Source: Streptomyces sp. NBC_00659 (GTDB taxonomy: Bacteria; Actinomycetota; Actinomycetes; Streptomycetales; Streptomycetaceae). From it: a DNA stretch of 64,000 nt. A model generated the notes under the pieces. The model searched no databases. It had not been told where the DNA came from and saw only the letters and a program-made list of their open reading frames with translations. The DNA lies in NCBI RefSeq assembly GCF_036226925.1, contig NZ_CP109031.1, positions 5,208,001 through 5,272,000 on the forward strand, given 5' to 3'. This document shows, piece by piece, positions 25,801 through 34,004 of this stretch (positions are counted from its first letter, which is position 1; each line of letters opens with the position of its first letter). The translations under genes and the position numbers were made by a program.

Positions 25801-27810
25801 GTGGTTTCCCCCGCCAAGAACAGCGGCGAGCCAACCGTCAACGGCGAGCGGACTGAGCTGTCCAAGCCCATCCGCCGCGTGCCCTCCATTCCGGACCCGG
25901 CTCATCACAAGGCGCTGCGTGCCGCGCTGAAGAAGCGCGGCATGGCAGACCGGGTGGCCGGAGCGATCTCCACCATCTGGACTGACCCGGATGCCGTGCT
26001 GCCGCAGATTGCCAATCCTCAGCGCCGACGCATCCCCGGCGCGTACCTGTTGGTGATCTCCGGCTCGGTGTACACATCGCGCCTCGTTCCCGACCCGCTC
26101 AATCCCCGCAACGCCGATCACGTCCCGTTTGCCCTTGCGCAGGCCATCGGCGCCCCGCCGGCCACCTTTGTCCCCGCCGTACAGGAAGGGGAGGGCGAAC
26201 TGGCAATCCACGTCGAAAGCCGAGAAGCGCTGATCGAGCAGGTTGACTGGGCGATCGAGACGACTCGGAACCGCAACAGCCCGGTCCCGGACATCGCCGA
26301 GCAGGGGATCATGGACCCGCCGATCGGTGTCGCCACCACCGTCTACTATGACGCCGCTGATGAGAGCCCGACCACACACATCGTGGTCCGCGAGGGTTCG
26401 AGCCGCACCAGCCACGGACTGTTCAACCTTGGGATGGAGGCCGAGAAGGTCCTGTTCGCCCTCCCCCGCACCGCCAGCGTGATGCAGGCTCATATCGATG
26501 ACATCAACAGCTACGTAGGCAAACCCGCCGAGGACATTCTCACCCATGAGAAGGCTGCGGTCCGCTGCGCAGTCACAGACTTTGAGCTCATCATCGGCGT
26601 TGTCCCGGACGTCCCGGGGGCGGTCGACCTGTCCCAGGCCATCAAGGCCCGTGTGGCGCAAGATCACCTCAACACCAAGGAGCCCTGGACCGACGCGGCG
26701 AAGCACACCGCGCTCGCCGAGGAGTGCCTCATCTCCGCGCGTGCGGCAGGCGTCATCCGGAGCAACGCCGAGTCGGACTGGCTGGCCGGCCGCCTCACCC
26801 CCAAGGAGGCCGCAGCCCATAAGCTCACGCACTTCGGCGACGACCGCGCGGCCCAGGCTGTGTACCTGTTCACCACCAACGAGCCTCAGGTCCACCAGGC
26901 AGTGCGCCAGCCAATCGCTCTCGTGCTCACCAACGAGCCGACTGGGCGCCGCAAGCGCACTCGCATCACCACCAAAACCAAGCTCCCGCTGGCTGTTGAA
27001 CTGATCATTAGGGAGAAGCGCGGCTCCGTCGCGGACGCCGAGCTCACCCGTTTCCGAAAGGCCCTCACGGACGCTCTGCCCGACGACCTGCAGAAGGCTG
27101 CATGGCAGCCCACCAAGCGGTCTCCTGAGGATCTCTACCAAGCCGCTTTGAAGGAGATGCAAGCAGGAAAGGAGGAGCGGCCGTCAAGCACCGAACTCCT
27201 GGTCCGTGCCGCGTACGTCCTGGCCAAGCGCAACGCGATCGGCGGCCCTCGCAACGACTTGGGGCCCGGCAGCGACCGCCGGAGCGCACGTGTGGTTTTG
27301 GAGGCCCTGGCCGACACGGAGTCGGGACTCCGCCATCTGCGCCAGGCGATTGAGGACGACCGGGCTGGCGATGAGCCCCGCCAGGTTGATGATCAGGGTC
27401 AGCCGCGCAAGGACGGAGAGGGCAGCGACCTGCCCATCACCAACGATTTCCTCCGCACTAGCCTCGCTCCGAAGGGCGGAGTGGCCCCGCAGCCCCTGTC
27501 CCCCACCGCGGCAGTACACGACCACTACAAACGCGGAGTCCAGGTCACCAAGGAAGCTCTCCGGAACCTGGAGATGGAGATGCGCAACCTTGCGGGTCTC
27601 AAGGATGGCAGCGGCATGCCGCTGATCGAGCGCGAGGGCCGTGCCCACGCCCGCCTGCTGATGGACAAGCTGCAGGATCTGGCCGCGGAAGCCCAGGAGT
27701 GGTGGGAGAAGGCCGTCGAGGCCCAGAGTACGACTGCCAACACGAACGCATCCGACGACGAGGAGAGTGACGCGGAGAGCGACGAGGAAGACGAAGGCGA
27801 GGCGGCCTGA
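25801..27810 (+). CDS. Large ParB-like-fold cargo protein, 669 aa
   Basis: The GTG at 25801 has ATAGGAGG 8 nt upstream. Residues about 85-210 resemble a divergent ParB/sulfiredoxin-type domain: RLVPDPLNPRN (95-104), EQGIMDPPIGVATTVYYD (167-184) and VVREGSSRTSHGL (195-207), where ParB has NPR, EQG.QPLVV and GERR. The remaining 450 residues are helical, with a long basic segment (RRKRTRITTKTK) and an acidic Asp/Glu tail. ParB itself is half this size, and no ParA is nearby. The gene overlaps the GIY-YIG gene by 1 nt (TGATG), so the two proteins probably work together. Exact role unknown; a DNA-targeting or defence module is my inference. Confidence 0.65.
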   Translation: MVSPAKNSGEPTVNGERTELSKPIRRVPSIPDPAHHKALRAALKKRGMADRVAGAISTIWTDPDAVLPQIANPQRRRIPGAYLLVISGSVYTSRLVPDPLNPRNADHVPFALAQAIGAPPATFVPAVQEGEGELAIHVESREALIEQVDWAIETTRNRNSPVPDIAEQGIMDPPIGVATTVYYDAADESPTTHIVVREGSSRTSHGLFNLGMEAEKVLFALPRTASVMQAHIDDINSYVGKPAEDILTHEKAAVRCAVTDFELIIGVVPDVPGAVDLSQAIKARVAQDHLNTKEPWTDAAKHTALAEECLISARAAGVIRSNAESDWLAGRLTPKEAAAHKLTHFGDDRAAQAVYLFTTNEPQVHQAVRQPIALVLTNEPTGRRKRTRITTKTKLPLAVELIIREKRGSVADAELTRFRKALTDALPDDLQKAAWQPTKRSPEDLYQAALKEMQAGKEERPSSTELLVRAAYVLAKRNAIGGPRNDLGPGSDRRSARVVLEALADTESGLRHLRQAIEDDRAGDEPRQVDDQGQPRKDGEGSDLPITNDFLRTSLAPKGGVAPQPLSPTAAVHDHYKRGVQVTKEALRNLEMEMRNLAGLKDGSGMPLIEREGRAHARLLMDKLQDLAAEAQEWWEKAVEAQSTTANTNASDDEESDAESDEEDEGEAA

Positions 27811-28175
27811 TGAAGAAGGCAACCTATATGGCGCTCGCAGAGCTATGCGGCCCTCACCTGCTCCGCGCCGTGCCCTACGAGCTGTCTCCGACCCCCGAAC
27901 TGATGCCCGACGCCTCATGTGCCGTCTACATCGCCATCGATGCCCGCGGCGGCGTCTGCTATGTCGGCTCCGTGTGCAGGCCTGGCAACAACCAGGGCCT
28001 GGCCAGTCACGTCAAGGAGTACCTCCACAACCTCCCCAAGACGGATAAGTGGAGCGGCGTGTACATCGTTCTCCTTCGGCCGGACACGCCGGAACCCGAG
28101 GTGAGGCGTATCGGTGGTGATGTCGCCGGCTGGCTGCTCCCGTACGACCGGGAGCGATGGCCGCGCGCGAGCTGA
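27810..28175 (+). CDS. Small GIY-YIG-like nuclease
   Basis: 121 aa from the ATG at 27810, overlapping the previous stop by 1 nt. The GIY-YIG pattern is visible: VYIAID at 39-44 in place of GIY, YVGSVCR at 51-57 (YIG plus the conserved Arg), His67, W81..VYIVLL, and Glu97 in PEVRRIGG as the possible metal-binding glutamate. The GIY-YIG core is normally about 90 residues, so this protein is little more than the nuclease domain. It would need a partner for target choice, most likely the upstream ParB-like protein. Confidence 0.6.
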   Translation: MKKATYMALAELCGPHLLRAVPYELSPTPELMPDASCAVYIAIDARGGVCYVGSVCRPGNNQGLASHVKEYLHNLPKTDKWSGVYIVLLRPDTPEPEVRRIGGDVAGWLLPYDRERWPRAS

Positions 28176-28329
28176 CACGACACAACGGTGCCCGGCAATC
28201 ACGTATGCCGGGCACCGCAGCCACGTTCGGGTTGCCATCCAAGGTCGGTCGTGTGGCGCCCCTACTCCTCCACCGCGTCATCCGTCACGGCTTCGACGTA
28301 CCTAGCCAGATCATCTACAGCCTTGCGCC

Positions 28330-29544
28330 TTACTGGGTGTGCGCAAAGCTCTGGTGTAGCCAGTCCCGCACTGACGCGGGCGTGGTCCGGCCGTGCTGCC
28401 GGAGCGCGTCGATGATGTCCCGCCCGCAGACGAGGGCGATCGGGTGTCCGTCCTCGTGCACCTCGCTCTGGACCTGTCGGTTGAAGTGTGAGGTGGTGAC
28501 GAGCACCCCGAAGTTGCGGTGCCGGATGCGGGAGATGAGGCGTGAGACTTCCCGGACACCGACGCTGTTGTCGGGCTTGTAGCACTTGGCTTCTAGGGCG
28601 AAGTCGATGCGGATCGGGGCTGCTGACGGTCCTAGCACGTATGAGCCCACGGCGTCTCGTCCGCCGTCGCGGCTCGGCCGCGTCACGTCCACGGTCCCGG
28701 TGGACGGGGCGATCAACCGCCAGATGGCTACGGCGCACTCTTCGAAGTCTGTCTCCCGCCCACGGAAGTAATCCCGGATCTCTGCCAGCATGGCTTCACC
28801 GGCCGGGTCATCAGGAAACTGCTGGGCAGTTGAGCGTATGACCGTCGTGGCCGGTGCGAGCAGCGGCCGGTAGACGCGGCTTTCGACCCACGTCCTCCAG
28901 ACGTCGGGGCATTCGCCCTCCAGTGGATTGCCGCCGGCCAGCACATGCCGGATCCAAGCACGTGGGATGCAGGCCTGGTCCAGCACGGTGAATCGCGCCC
29001 GATAGTTCTGGAACCGCGTCGGCCCGGTCGCACGCCAGATGGCCGAGAGTTCGTCATCGGGTGCCAGCGTCGGCCCGCCGGGGGCGAGCAACCCGCGGAA
29101 GCGCACTGCCCGGCCAGGCGCCGCCCTCTCAAACAATAGGAAAGGCGGAACGCCGCTCCCCCGTTCATGGGCTGTGCCATGAGAGAAGGCGAAGGCATCC
29201 CGCAGCAGTACGTTTCCCTTGCGCGGCGTTTCATGCAGCCCCGTGCCCGGGGTCCGGTTGTCGCCGTAGTAGGTGAAGGTGCCTGTCTCAACATCCAGGT
29301 AGTCCGGCCAGTCCACCGCTCCACCGCTGGTGTACAGCACGGCCAGACGAACCGTGCCCTTCGCCGGGGAACCGGCGTAGCGGAACCCTCCCTGGTTTCC
29401 GGTCCCGGGCAGCAACTTGCCGATGGGGTCATCGCCGGAGTGCCCAAGCGATCCACCGGCGTAGACAGCATCGACGAGCAAGTCGGCCTCACCGAGGTCT
29501 CCAAAGGAAACTTCAAGTGCAGCTGAGCGCGGAGCAGGGATCAT
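28330..29544 (-). CDS. AspBHI/MspJI-type modification-dependent restriction endonuclease
   Basis: 404 aa from the ATG at 29544. Residues 1-200 match the AspBHI N-terminal (SRA-like) module, e.g. LYTSGGAVDWPDYLD, FTYYGDNRTPG, RKGNVLLRDAF. The C-terminus is an Mrr-like nuclease: FEECAVAIWRLIAP, DGGRDA (D297) and EAK (E318, K320), the D-ExK metal site, then SRIRHRNFGVLVTTSHF. Relatives cut DNA at a distance from 5-methylcytosine and act alone as type IV restriction enzymes. No methylase adjoins it, as expected. It is cargo of the element, transcribed toward the GIY-YIG gene. Confidence 0.85.
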   Translation of the reverse strand: MIPAPRSAALEVSFGDLGEADLLVDAVYAGGSLGHSGDDPIGKLLPGTGNQGGFRYAGSPAKGTVRLAVLYTSGGAVDWPDYLDVETGTFTYYGDNRTPGTGLHETPRKGNVLLRDAFAFSHGTAHERGSGVPPFLLFERAAPGRAVRFRGLLAPGGPTLAPDDELSAIWRATGPTRFQNYRARFTVLDQACIPRAWIRHVLAGGNPLEGECPDVWRTWVESRVYRPLLAPATTVIRSTAQQFPDDPAGEAMLAEIRDYFRGRETDFEECAVAIWRLIAPSTGTVDVTRPSRDGGRDAVGSYVLGPSAAPIRIDFALEAKCYKPDNSVGVREVSRLISRIRHRNFGVLVTTSHFNRQVQSEVHEDGHPIALVCGRDIIDALRQHGRTTPASVRDWLHQSFAHTQ

Positions 29545-29888
29545 GACCTACGTTTACCAGATGCCTGTGACAGCAGCGTCACCCAAAGGACTTCCAGCAA
29601 GGGAGGCAGTTCCCCCGCGACAGTTCCCCGAGCCGTGCTGATCGGCAGCTTTACAGTCTTCTCAGGTCGACGCGAACAATCTTCGTCTGACCAGCGGAAA
29701 CGAGTATCCCCCGCTAAAGGGCACCTGTTGCCGTCCACGTGTCGTCCACGACGCGAGGTGCAACCTCTGACGCACCTCATCACAGCGCAGGAACGTGAAG
29801 GTAACGGGATTGGGCAACTCCAGTCACAAGACTGGACAACTTGGCTACGCTCAGCACACCGATCAAGGATGAGGGGGGATCGGCTATC
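29545..29888. other. Divergent promoter region between restriction enzyme and NTase genes
   Basis: About 340 bp, with G+C visibly below the core genome. A short dyad CCAGTC-ACAA-GACTGG is at 29820-29835. No coding frame looks real apart from extensions of the NTase frame. Confidence 0.45.
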
Positions 29889-30431
29889 TTGACGTGCTTG
29901 CCCGGGCTTGACCCGACCACGGGCCTGCTGCCGCCCGGCCGTTACGCAGTGTCCCTGGACGAGTTGTACACAGCGCTTGTGGAATCCACAGGCTCCGATG
30001 TTCGGCGGGCAATCTGGGAAGAATGGACTCGGCACCGGACGGCAGTCGAGGCGTTCACAGGGGGGATTAGCCGCATGTGGGTCGGAGGAAGCTTCGTCAG
30101 CAGCAAGCCTGACCCCAGCGACGTAGATGTGACGTACCTGCTGAGCGCCCAAGCCTACGATCGCCTGGATCGAGAGACCCTGGCCGACCTAGACGATCTG
30201 ACGCTCCGGGCGTGGTGCGTAGAGCAGAAGATGCGCGTCGATGCCCATCTGGTTCGGCTCCCCGAGAGGGTTCCTGTCTCACAGATGGTGCCTAGCCTCC
30301 TCAGCCAGGAGTCAAAACAGTCCTTCCGAGACTTGGGCCTCTACGATGAGGTGTGGCAGTGCATCAAGCCATCGTCTGCCCAGTCGGTTCCTGATGTATT
30401 GCGTCGAGGGTACGTGGAGGTGCTGCTGTGA
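29889..30431 (+). CDS. DUF6932-like nucleotidyltransferase-fold protein
   Basis: 180 aa from the TTG at 29889, chosen because GAGGGGGGA (29871-29879) sits 9 nt upstream and the product then begins MTCLPGLDPTTGLLPPGR, near the family's usual start. The pol-beta nucleotidyltransferase signature is clear: WVGGSFVSSKP at 64-74 followed by D78-V-D80, the GGS and DxD metal-binding elements. Many toxins, antitoxins and defence proteins use this fold to attach nucleotides to proteins or tRNA. The stop overlaps the next gene by 4 nt (GTGA), so the two are one unit. G+C is lower than in flanking genes. Confidence 0.75.
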   Translation: MTCLPGLDPTTGLLPPGRYAVSLDELYTALVESTGSDVRRAIWEEWTRHRTAVEAFTGGISRMWVGGSFVSSKPDPSDVDVTYLLSAQAYDRLDRETLADLDDLTLRAWCVEQKMRVDAHLVRLPERVPVSQMVPSLLSQESKQSFRDLGLYDEVWQCIKPSSAQSVPDVLRRGYVEVLL

Positions 30432-31417
30432 CACCGACACCGAACGTGCCCATGCCCGATCCATCAGACAAGATCGCGCTTCGCGCATGGATGAGACTTA
30501 TCCGAAACAGCCAAGCGCATGAATCTCGCGAGAAACCGAGCAATCCAGCAGAATTCGCCGCGATTCAACGTAATCGGCTGCTCAAATCTGTAGAGACAAC
30601 GGTAGAGCAGAGGCGGAGACGCCTTGAGGTGGCGTTGACTGGAGAGGTGACCGCCGAACATACGGTACCGGTCTCCACGCTCGGGTCATTTCTAACCAAC
30701 CTCCAAGAATCCGTTTCTGCTGTCGCTCAAGCCCTAACGGGACGACCGACAAGGTTTGCGTCGATTCCACGAGACATTCGCGAAGCAACTGCCCTGAGCG
30801 CAGCCGCTACCTTCCCATCATCTTTCGGTGTAGCGATGTTCGGACCGCCAGTTGAATCAGGAGAAGAAAACCTCTTCGGAGACATGTTCGGCGATCTGCG
30901 AACCGTCCTCGACGAGGCCGTGGACAAGGTACTTGACATCGCCGACCTTTCGGAGGGTGCAAGCCTGTCGGACGAACTCTTGGCGGAGCAACTTGCCCCG
31001 CTCGGACAAAGAGCAACGAAACACATCGGCCTGCTCACTGCCGGACTTACCGATGCGGGTGTCGGAGTGCGCGTTCACTGGCATACACAGCAAGGCCGTA
31101 TCCGCGAAAGCAACTGGACCCCTTCCGGCGTTCAAAGAGTGCGCTACCTGTGCGAGCACAGCGAGTTTACCGAGGCTGAGACCATCACTGTCGCAGGCTG
31201 GCTAGGCTCAGCGAGTTCGTTTCAAGGGAAGGTTGAGATCCGCACTGACAGCGGCGAACTAATCCGGGCAAGCACTGATGATGAGCTAACCGGCCAGCTC
31301 GAAAGGTATCTCAACAGGCGAGTTGAGGCCGAAGTAGAGGCAACGAGAGTAATATTCGCTGGCGGGCGTGAGCGCAATATTTATTCCGTCCTCAATCTGC
31401 GAACGGTATCCGAGTAA
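30428..31417 (+). CDS. Unrecognised 329-aa partner of the nucleotidyltransferase
   Basis: The GTG at 30428 overlaps the NTase stop by 4 nt, so translation is coupled. The N-terminal 110 residues are charged and helical (LRAWMRLIRNSQAHESREK, TTVEQRRRRLEVAL). A central helical region follows (LFGDMFGDLRTVLDEAVDKVLDIA), then a beta-rich end (GVGVRVHWHTQQGRIRESNW, TITVAGWLGSASSF). There is no membrane segment, signal peptide or known catalytic motif. This gene has the lowest apparent G+C in the window, which marks recent arrival. It may be the sensor, substrate or effector of the NTase; I cannot tell which. Confidence 0.7.
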   Translation: MTPTPNVPMPDPSDKIALRAWMRLIRNSQAHESREKPSNPAEFAAIQRNRLLKSVETTVEQRRRRLEVALTGEVTAEHTVPVSTLGSFLTNLQESVSAVAQALTGRPTRFASIPRDIREATALSAAATFPSSFGVAMFGPPVESGEENLFGDMFGDLRTVLDEAVDKVLDIADLSEGASLSDELLAEQLAPLGQRATKHIGLLTAGLTDAGVGVRVHWHTQQGRIRESNWTPSGVQRVRYLCEHSEFTEAETITVAGWLGSASSFQGKVEIRTDSGELIRASTDDELTGQLERYLNRRVEAEVEATRVIFAGGRERNIYSVLNLRTVSE

Positions 31418-31518
31418 GGGGTCTCTTGTTTATGCCGCAGGCGGGCATACAGCATGCGGCCGCGGCTCGCACTCCCGAACGTCGCCGCCATCAAAAACCA
31501 CCGTCAGGCAAAAGCTAG

Positions 31519-31546
31519 AGGCCCTGCGGAGCGATCTGCGGGGCCT
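31519..31546. terminator. Imperfect hairpin between convergent cargo and GNAT genes
   Basis: AGGCCCTGCGG pairs with CTGCGGGGCCT with one G-T and one mismatched pair. It lies in the 234-bp gap between the convergent genes ending at 31417 and 31652. Confidence 0.45.
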
Positions 31547-31651
31547 GGTCTGATGTTGCATTCGGTAGAATTTGAACCCGCAATCCGATAGAGGGAGAAG
31601 AAGGCGAGGGGTACGGCTGACAACGGCCGCAGCAAGCCGTGCCGACCCTGG

Positions 31652-32221
31652 TCAAGCCGCAAACGGAAGCCTCTCGGGCGCAGGCGTACGGTCCGTGAAA
31701 CCGTGGTCAGCCAACCGTGCCGCCCGCTGTGCGAGCCACCCGGAAACTCGAGGGCCGCCGTTCACTGCCCCACCCTCCCGGACAGTGCGAACGTGTGTAA
31801 AACCGTGGGCAAGGTAGTACTGCTGAAGCCCCTCGTTCGTCGTCCATGCGTCCAGGCGGAGCCACCGTGCGCCCGCACGTTGCGCACGGTCGCCAGCCCA
31901 GTCGAGCAGCCGACCCCCGAGGTCCTGCCCCGCGTACTCGCGAGCGACAGTGAGCTTGTTGACGAACATTGACGGTTCGGCCAGTTCGCCGTCCGTCCAC
32001 AGGCCCTCTTCGGCGTCCGGCGTGAGCGTGATCGTGCCGGCGGTCGTGTGCCCGTCCCGGAGCATGAACACGGTGCCTGCCTCGATCGTGGCCAACAGCT
32101 TGGCAGCAGGATAAGGGCGGCTCCACTGGTCGGACCCCAGATCACGCAACCAGGCTGCCGCTTCCTCGCGAAAGGTGAGCAACTTTGTCACGTCGTGCGG
32201 TTCTGCCGGAGCGATGATCAC
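31652..32221 (-). CDS. GNAT-family N-acetyltransferase
   Basis: 189 aa from the GTG at 32221, overlapping the end of the GntR gene by 4 nt (GTGA), hence one operon. The GNAT core is evident: EAAAWLRDLGSDQW, then FVNKLTVAREYAGQDLGGRLLDWAGDRA, where the acetyl-CoA loop Q/R-x-x-G-x-G/A reads AGQDLGG, and LRLDAWTTNEGLQQYYLAHGF. It would transfer an acetyl group to an amine. Linkage of a GNAT gene to the element's GntR regulator is common in Streptomyces AICEs, but its substrate is not known. Confidence 0.88.
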   Translation of the reverse strand: MIIAPAEPHDVTKLLTFREEAAAWLRDLGSDQWSRPYPAAKLLATIEAGTVFMLRDGHTTAGTITLTPDAEEGLWTDGELAEPSMFVNKLTVAREYAGQDLGGRLLDWAGDRAQRAGARWLRLDAWTTNEGLQQYYLAHGFTHVRTVREGGAVNGGPRVSGWLAQRAARLADHGFTDRTPAPERLPFAA

Positions 32222-32985
32222 GCGTTCTCGTTTCGGGCGGACAGCTCGCCGATCTCGTAGTTCATGCGGTTCAGGTCCCCCCGGAACGTCGTAATCGTGC
32301 ACCGGATAGGGCGATCCGCGGAGTAGCCGGTACGCATCCAGAGCATCACTGGCACGCCCGCGCCAATCTCCAGGAGTCGTGCCTCATCTGGCGTGGGCAT
32401 CCGGGCGGCGATCTCGTCGAAGTACCCGACCTGCTCGATCCCTCGCGATGCGAGATAGCGGGTCGTGCCCTCCTCTATGTCCCCTGGCTCAGCCAGTCGT
32501 GGTGAGGCGTCAATCAGCCAGGACGGATAGTAAGTCGCCTGAGTGGACCACGGAACGTCGTCCACGTACCGATGACAGAACCGCAGTACAGCCTTCGCGC
32601 CTGCGGATACATCGAGTCGTTTAGCAATATCAGTTGGAGCGGGAAGCATCTCAACGCGGAATGTCTGATGGGGCCGGCGTCCAGCGTTCGTGACGTCAGT
32701 TCTGTAGGCATCCCCGTTCTGCGGGAAGGTCAGATCCTCAAACCGTGTCGCGTTCAGCTCGAACACCTCGTGCGACTTGACCTCATACCCAAGCCCCTGG
32801 CTGGACGAGATCAGACCCTCGCTGACCAGCAGGCTTAGCCCATTGCGGACCGTGTTCCTGGACGCGTCGAATCGCTGCTGCAAGTCGTTCTCCGAAGGCA
32901 GCCGCGAGCCCGGCGCATAGGTGCCGTTGTCGATCTCGCGGCGCAGGACGTCAGCGACTTGGCGGTACTTCGGCTGCTTGGTCAT
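32218..32985 (-). CDS. GntR-family (HutC/UTRA) repressor of the element, KorSA-like
   Basis: 255 aa. I use the ATG at 32985 (MTKQPKYRQVADVLRREI) because GATGGGG lies 4 nt upstream; ATGs at 32994 and 32997 are in frame. The N-terminal winged helix (YAPGSRLPSENDLQQRFDASRNTVRNGLSLL) is followed by a UTRA effector domain (FEDLTFPQNGDAYRTDV, AKAVLRFCHRYVDDVPW, YFDEIAARMPTPDEARLLEIGAGVPVMLWMRTGY). Such regulators (KorSA in pSAM2) repress the transfer and replication genes and their own promoter. Two 17-bp operators lie just upstream. Confidence 0.88.
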   Translation of the reverse strand: MTKQPKYRQVADVLRREIDNGTYAPGSRLPSENDLQQRFDASRNTVRNGLSLLVSEGLISSSQGLGYEVKSHEVFELNATRFEDLTFPQNGDAYRTDVTNAGRRPHQTFRVEMLPAPTDIAKRLDVSAGAKAVLRFCHRYVDDVPWSTQATYYPSWLIDASPRLAEPGDIEEGTTRYLASRGIEQVGYFDEIAARMPTPDEARLLEIGAGVPVMLWMRTGYSADRPIRCTITTFRGDLNRMNYEIGELSARNENA

Positions 32986-33010
32986 AGACCCCATCATGAC
33001 GCACTCGCGC

Positions 33011-33027
33011 AGCTTGTTGGTACATGT
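33011..33027. promoter_or_regulatory. GntR operator site 1
   Basis: AGCTTGTTGGTACATGT. Its reverse complement matches site 2 at 14 of 17 positions, including the shared TGTACCAACAAG core. It lies 26 bp upstream of the GntR start, suited to autorepression. Confidence 0.65.
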
Positions 33028-33080
33028 TCGACCTAACCCCTTGACGGCTCACCGTCCGCGGGTGCAGCATCACTGCATCG

Positions 33081-33097
33081 ACTTGTACCAACAAGTT
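33081..33097. promoter_or_regulatory. GntR operator site 2
   Basis: ACTTGTACCAACAAGTT contains the perfect dyad ACTTGT-ACCA-ACAAGT. Together with site 1 it forms an exact 12-bp inverted pair (CTTGTTGGTACA...TGTACCAACAAG) 60 bp apart. A TTGACG at 33041 may be the -35 of a rightward promoter held between the two sites. Confidence 0.65.
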
Positions 33098-33220
33098 GAG
33101 CAGGTGGTGCAATGCCATCGTGTTAGCTCGATCTGCACTTACGACGCCCAGAGGAAAGCCCGCAGGGGTGAGTACGAAGGAAGCGTTCGTTGGTTGATAA
33201 CTCAACAGGGTGACTAGATC

Positions 33221-33530
33221 GGCGGGGTGAGCCCCGCCCCCGTGGCGACCGGGTCAGGTTCGCCGGCGGCCACTTCCCCGCACACCGGCTCTGGAGAACA
33301 GTCCTCGGGATCATCTCTCCCTCACGGGAGGTCAGCCCGTCGGATGCCACCTGGTGTGCGCCGCTCTGCTGGCGTCAGAGCAGTGACGATGACGCGCCCG
33401 ATTCCCCGGCTCGGGACCTGCCCGCCACGCAATGGCGGACCGGTGAAGCCGTGTCCCTGCGATCTGCGGGAGGTCGGTTGTGAACCGACGCCAACGACAG
33501 GCGCCGCCGACCGGACCCGCGGCCGGCGCC
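33221..33530 (+). ncRNA. Hairpin-rich leader, candidate structured RNA
   Basis: Between the GntR operators and the DUF6284 gene lie 630 bp without a convincing protein. Stems include GGCGGGG-TGAG-CCCCGCC (33221-33238), CTCCC-TCAC-GGGAG (33317-33330), GCTCTG/CAGAGC near 33362-33382, GTCGGTT-GTG-AACCGAC (33473-33489) and GGCGCCG/CGGCGCC around 33500-33530. The rightward promoter by the operators could transcribe it. It may be a long untranslated leader or an independent RNA. Function unknown. Confidence 0.4.
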
Positions 33531-33669
33531 TGAACCATCTGGGTCCACTTCTTGGCTCGCAGCCTCTTTGCTGCGGCCGGCTGCCTCTCCCGCCCGTCCG
33601 GTCGTCGCTTCGCGCGGTGGTCGTACGGACGGGAGCGCGGGGAGCCGGATCGTCCGACTTCAACGGCGC

Positions 33670-33699
33670 GCGGCCCCGGTGCTCGAACACCGGGGCCGC
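33670..33699 (+). terminator. Perfect 12-bp hairpin before DUF6284
   Basis: GCGGCCCCGGTG pairs with CACCGGGGCCGC across a CTCGAA loop, 36 bp before the ATG at 33735. It would end the leader transcript or act as an attenuator. Confidence 0.6.
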
Positions 33700-33734
33700 T
33701 TCGGGCCGTTCCTTCGCGAGAGGAACACGACCCA

Positions 33735-34004
33735 ATGAATCCCATCGTCACTGTTCAGGAAGCTGTTACCGCGTTCGCCGACTGGATCGAGCCGACGGAT
33801 GCGGAGCTGGACGCGATCGAGCGGGAGATGCCCGTCATCACGGCGGACGTCGACCTGTTGGACGCGCAGATCATCACGCTGGACCGCACGCCGACCGAAC
33901 TGGACATCCGGCGTATCCGCCGGGTCCGCAACCGCGTGCTGACGGCCCGCCGGGACCTGGCCAACCGCATCGCCGACGCGAGCAAGTCGGGTGGTGCGGC
34001 ATGA
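33735..34004 (+). CDS. DUF6284 family protein
   Basis: 89 aa from the ATG at 33735 with a GAGAGGAA site upstream. It is wholly helical and acidic at the start (VTAFADWIEPTDAELDAIEREMP), then basic (RRIRRVRNRVLTARRDLANRIAD), a pattern I recognise as DUF6284, a small protein standard in Streptomyces AICEs between the regulator and the spread genes. It overlaps the next gene by 4 nt (ATGA). Role unknown. Confidence 0.78.
   Translation: MNPIVTVQEAVTAFADWIEPTDAELDAIEREMPVITADVDLLDAQIITLDRTPTELDIRRIRRVRNRVLTARRDLANRIADASKSGGAA

Noticed and set aside
25801..27810. True ParB partition protein
   Set aside because: There is no ParA, the size is doubled, and the GERR-type motif is only approximate, so only ParB-like fold is claimed.
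31561..31592. tRNA-like text TTTGAACCCGCAATCC
   Set aside because: It resembles a T-arm on the reverse strand, but the stem does not pair (GCGGG opposite TTCTA), and no acceptor or anticodon arm fits.
33227..34000. Long open frame leading into the DUF2637 gene
   Set aside because: The upstream part is Cys/Pro/Arg noise with no domain, and a good start overlapping the DUF6284 stop exists at 34001. It is read instead as leader DNA.
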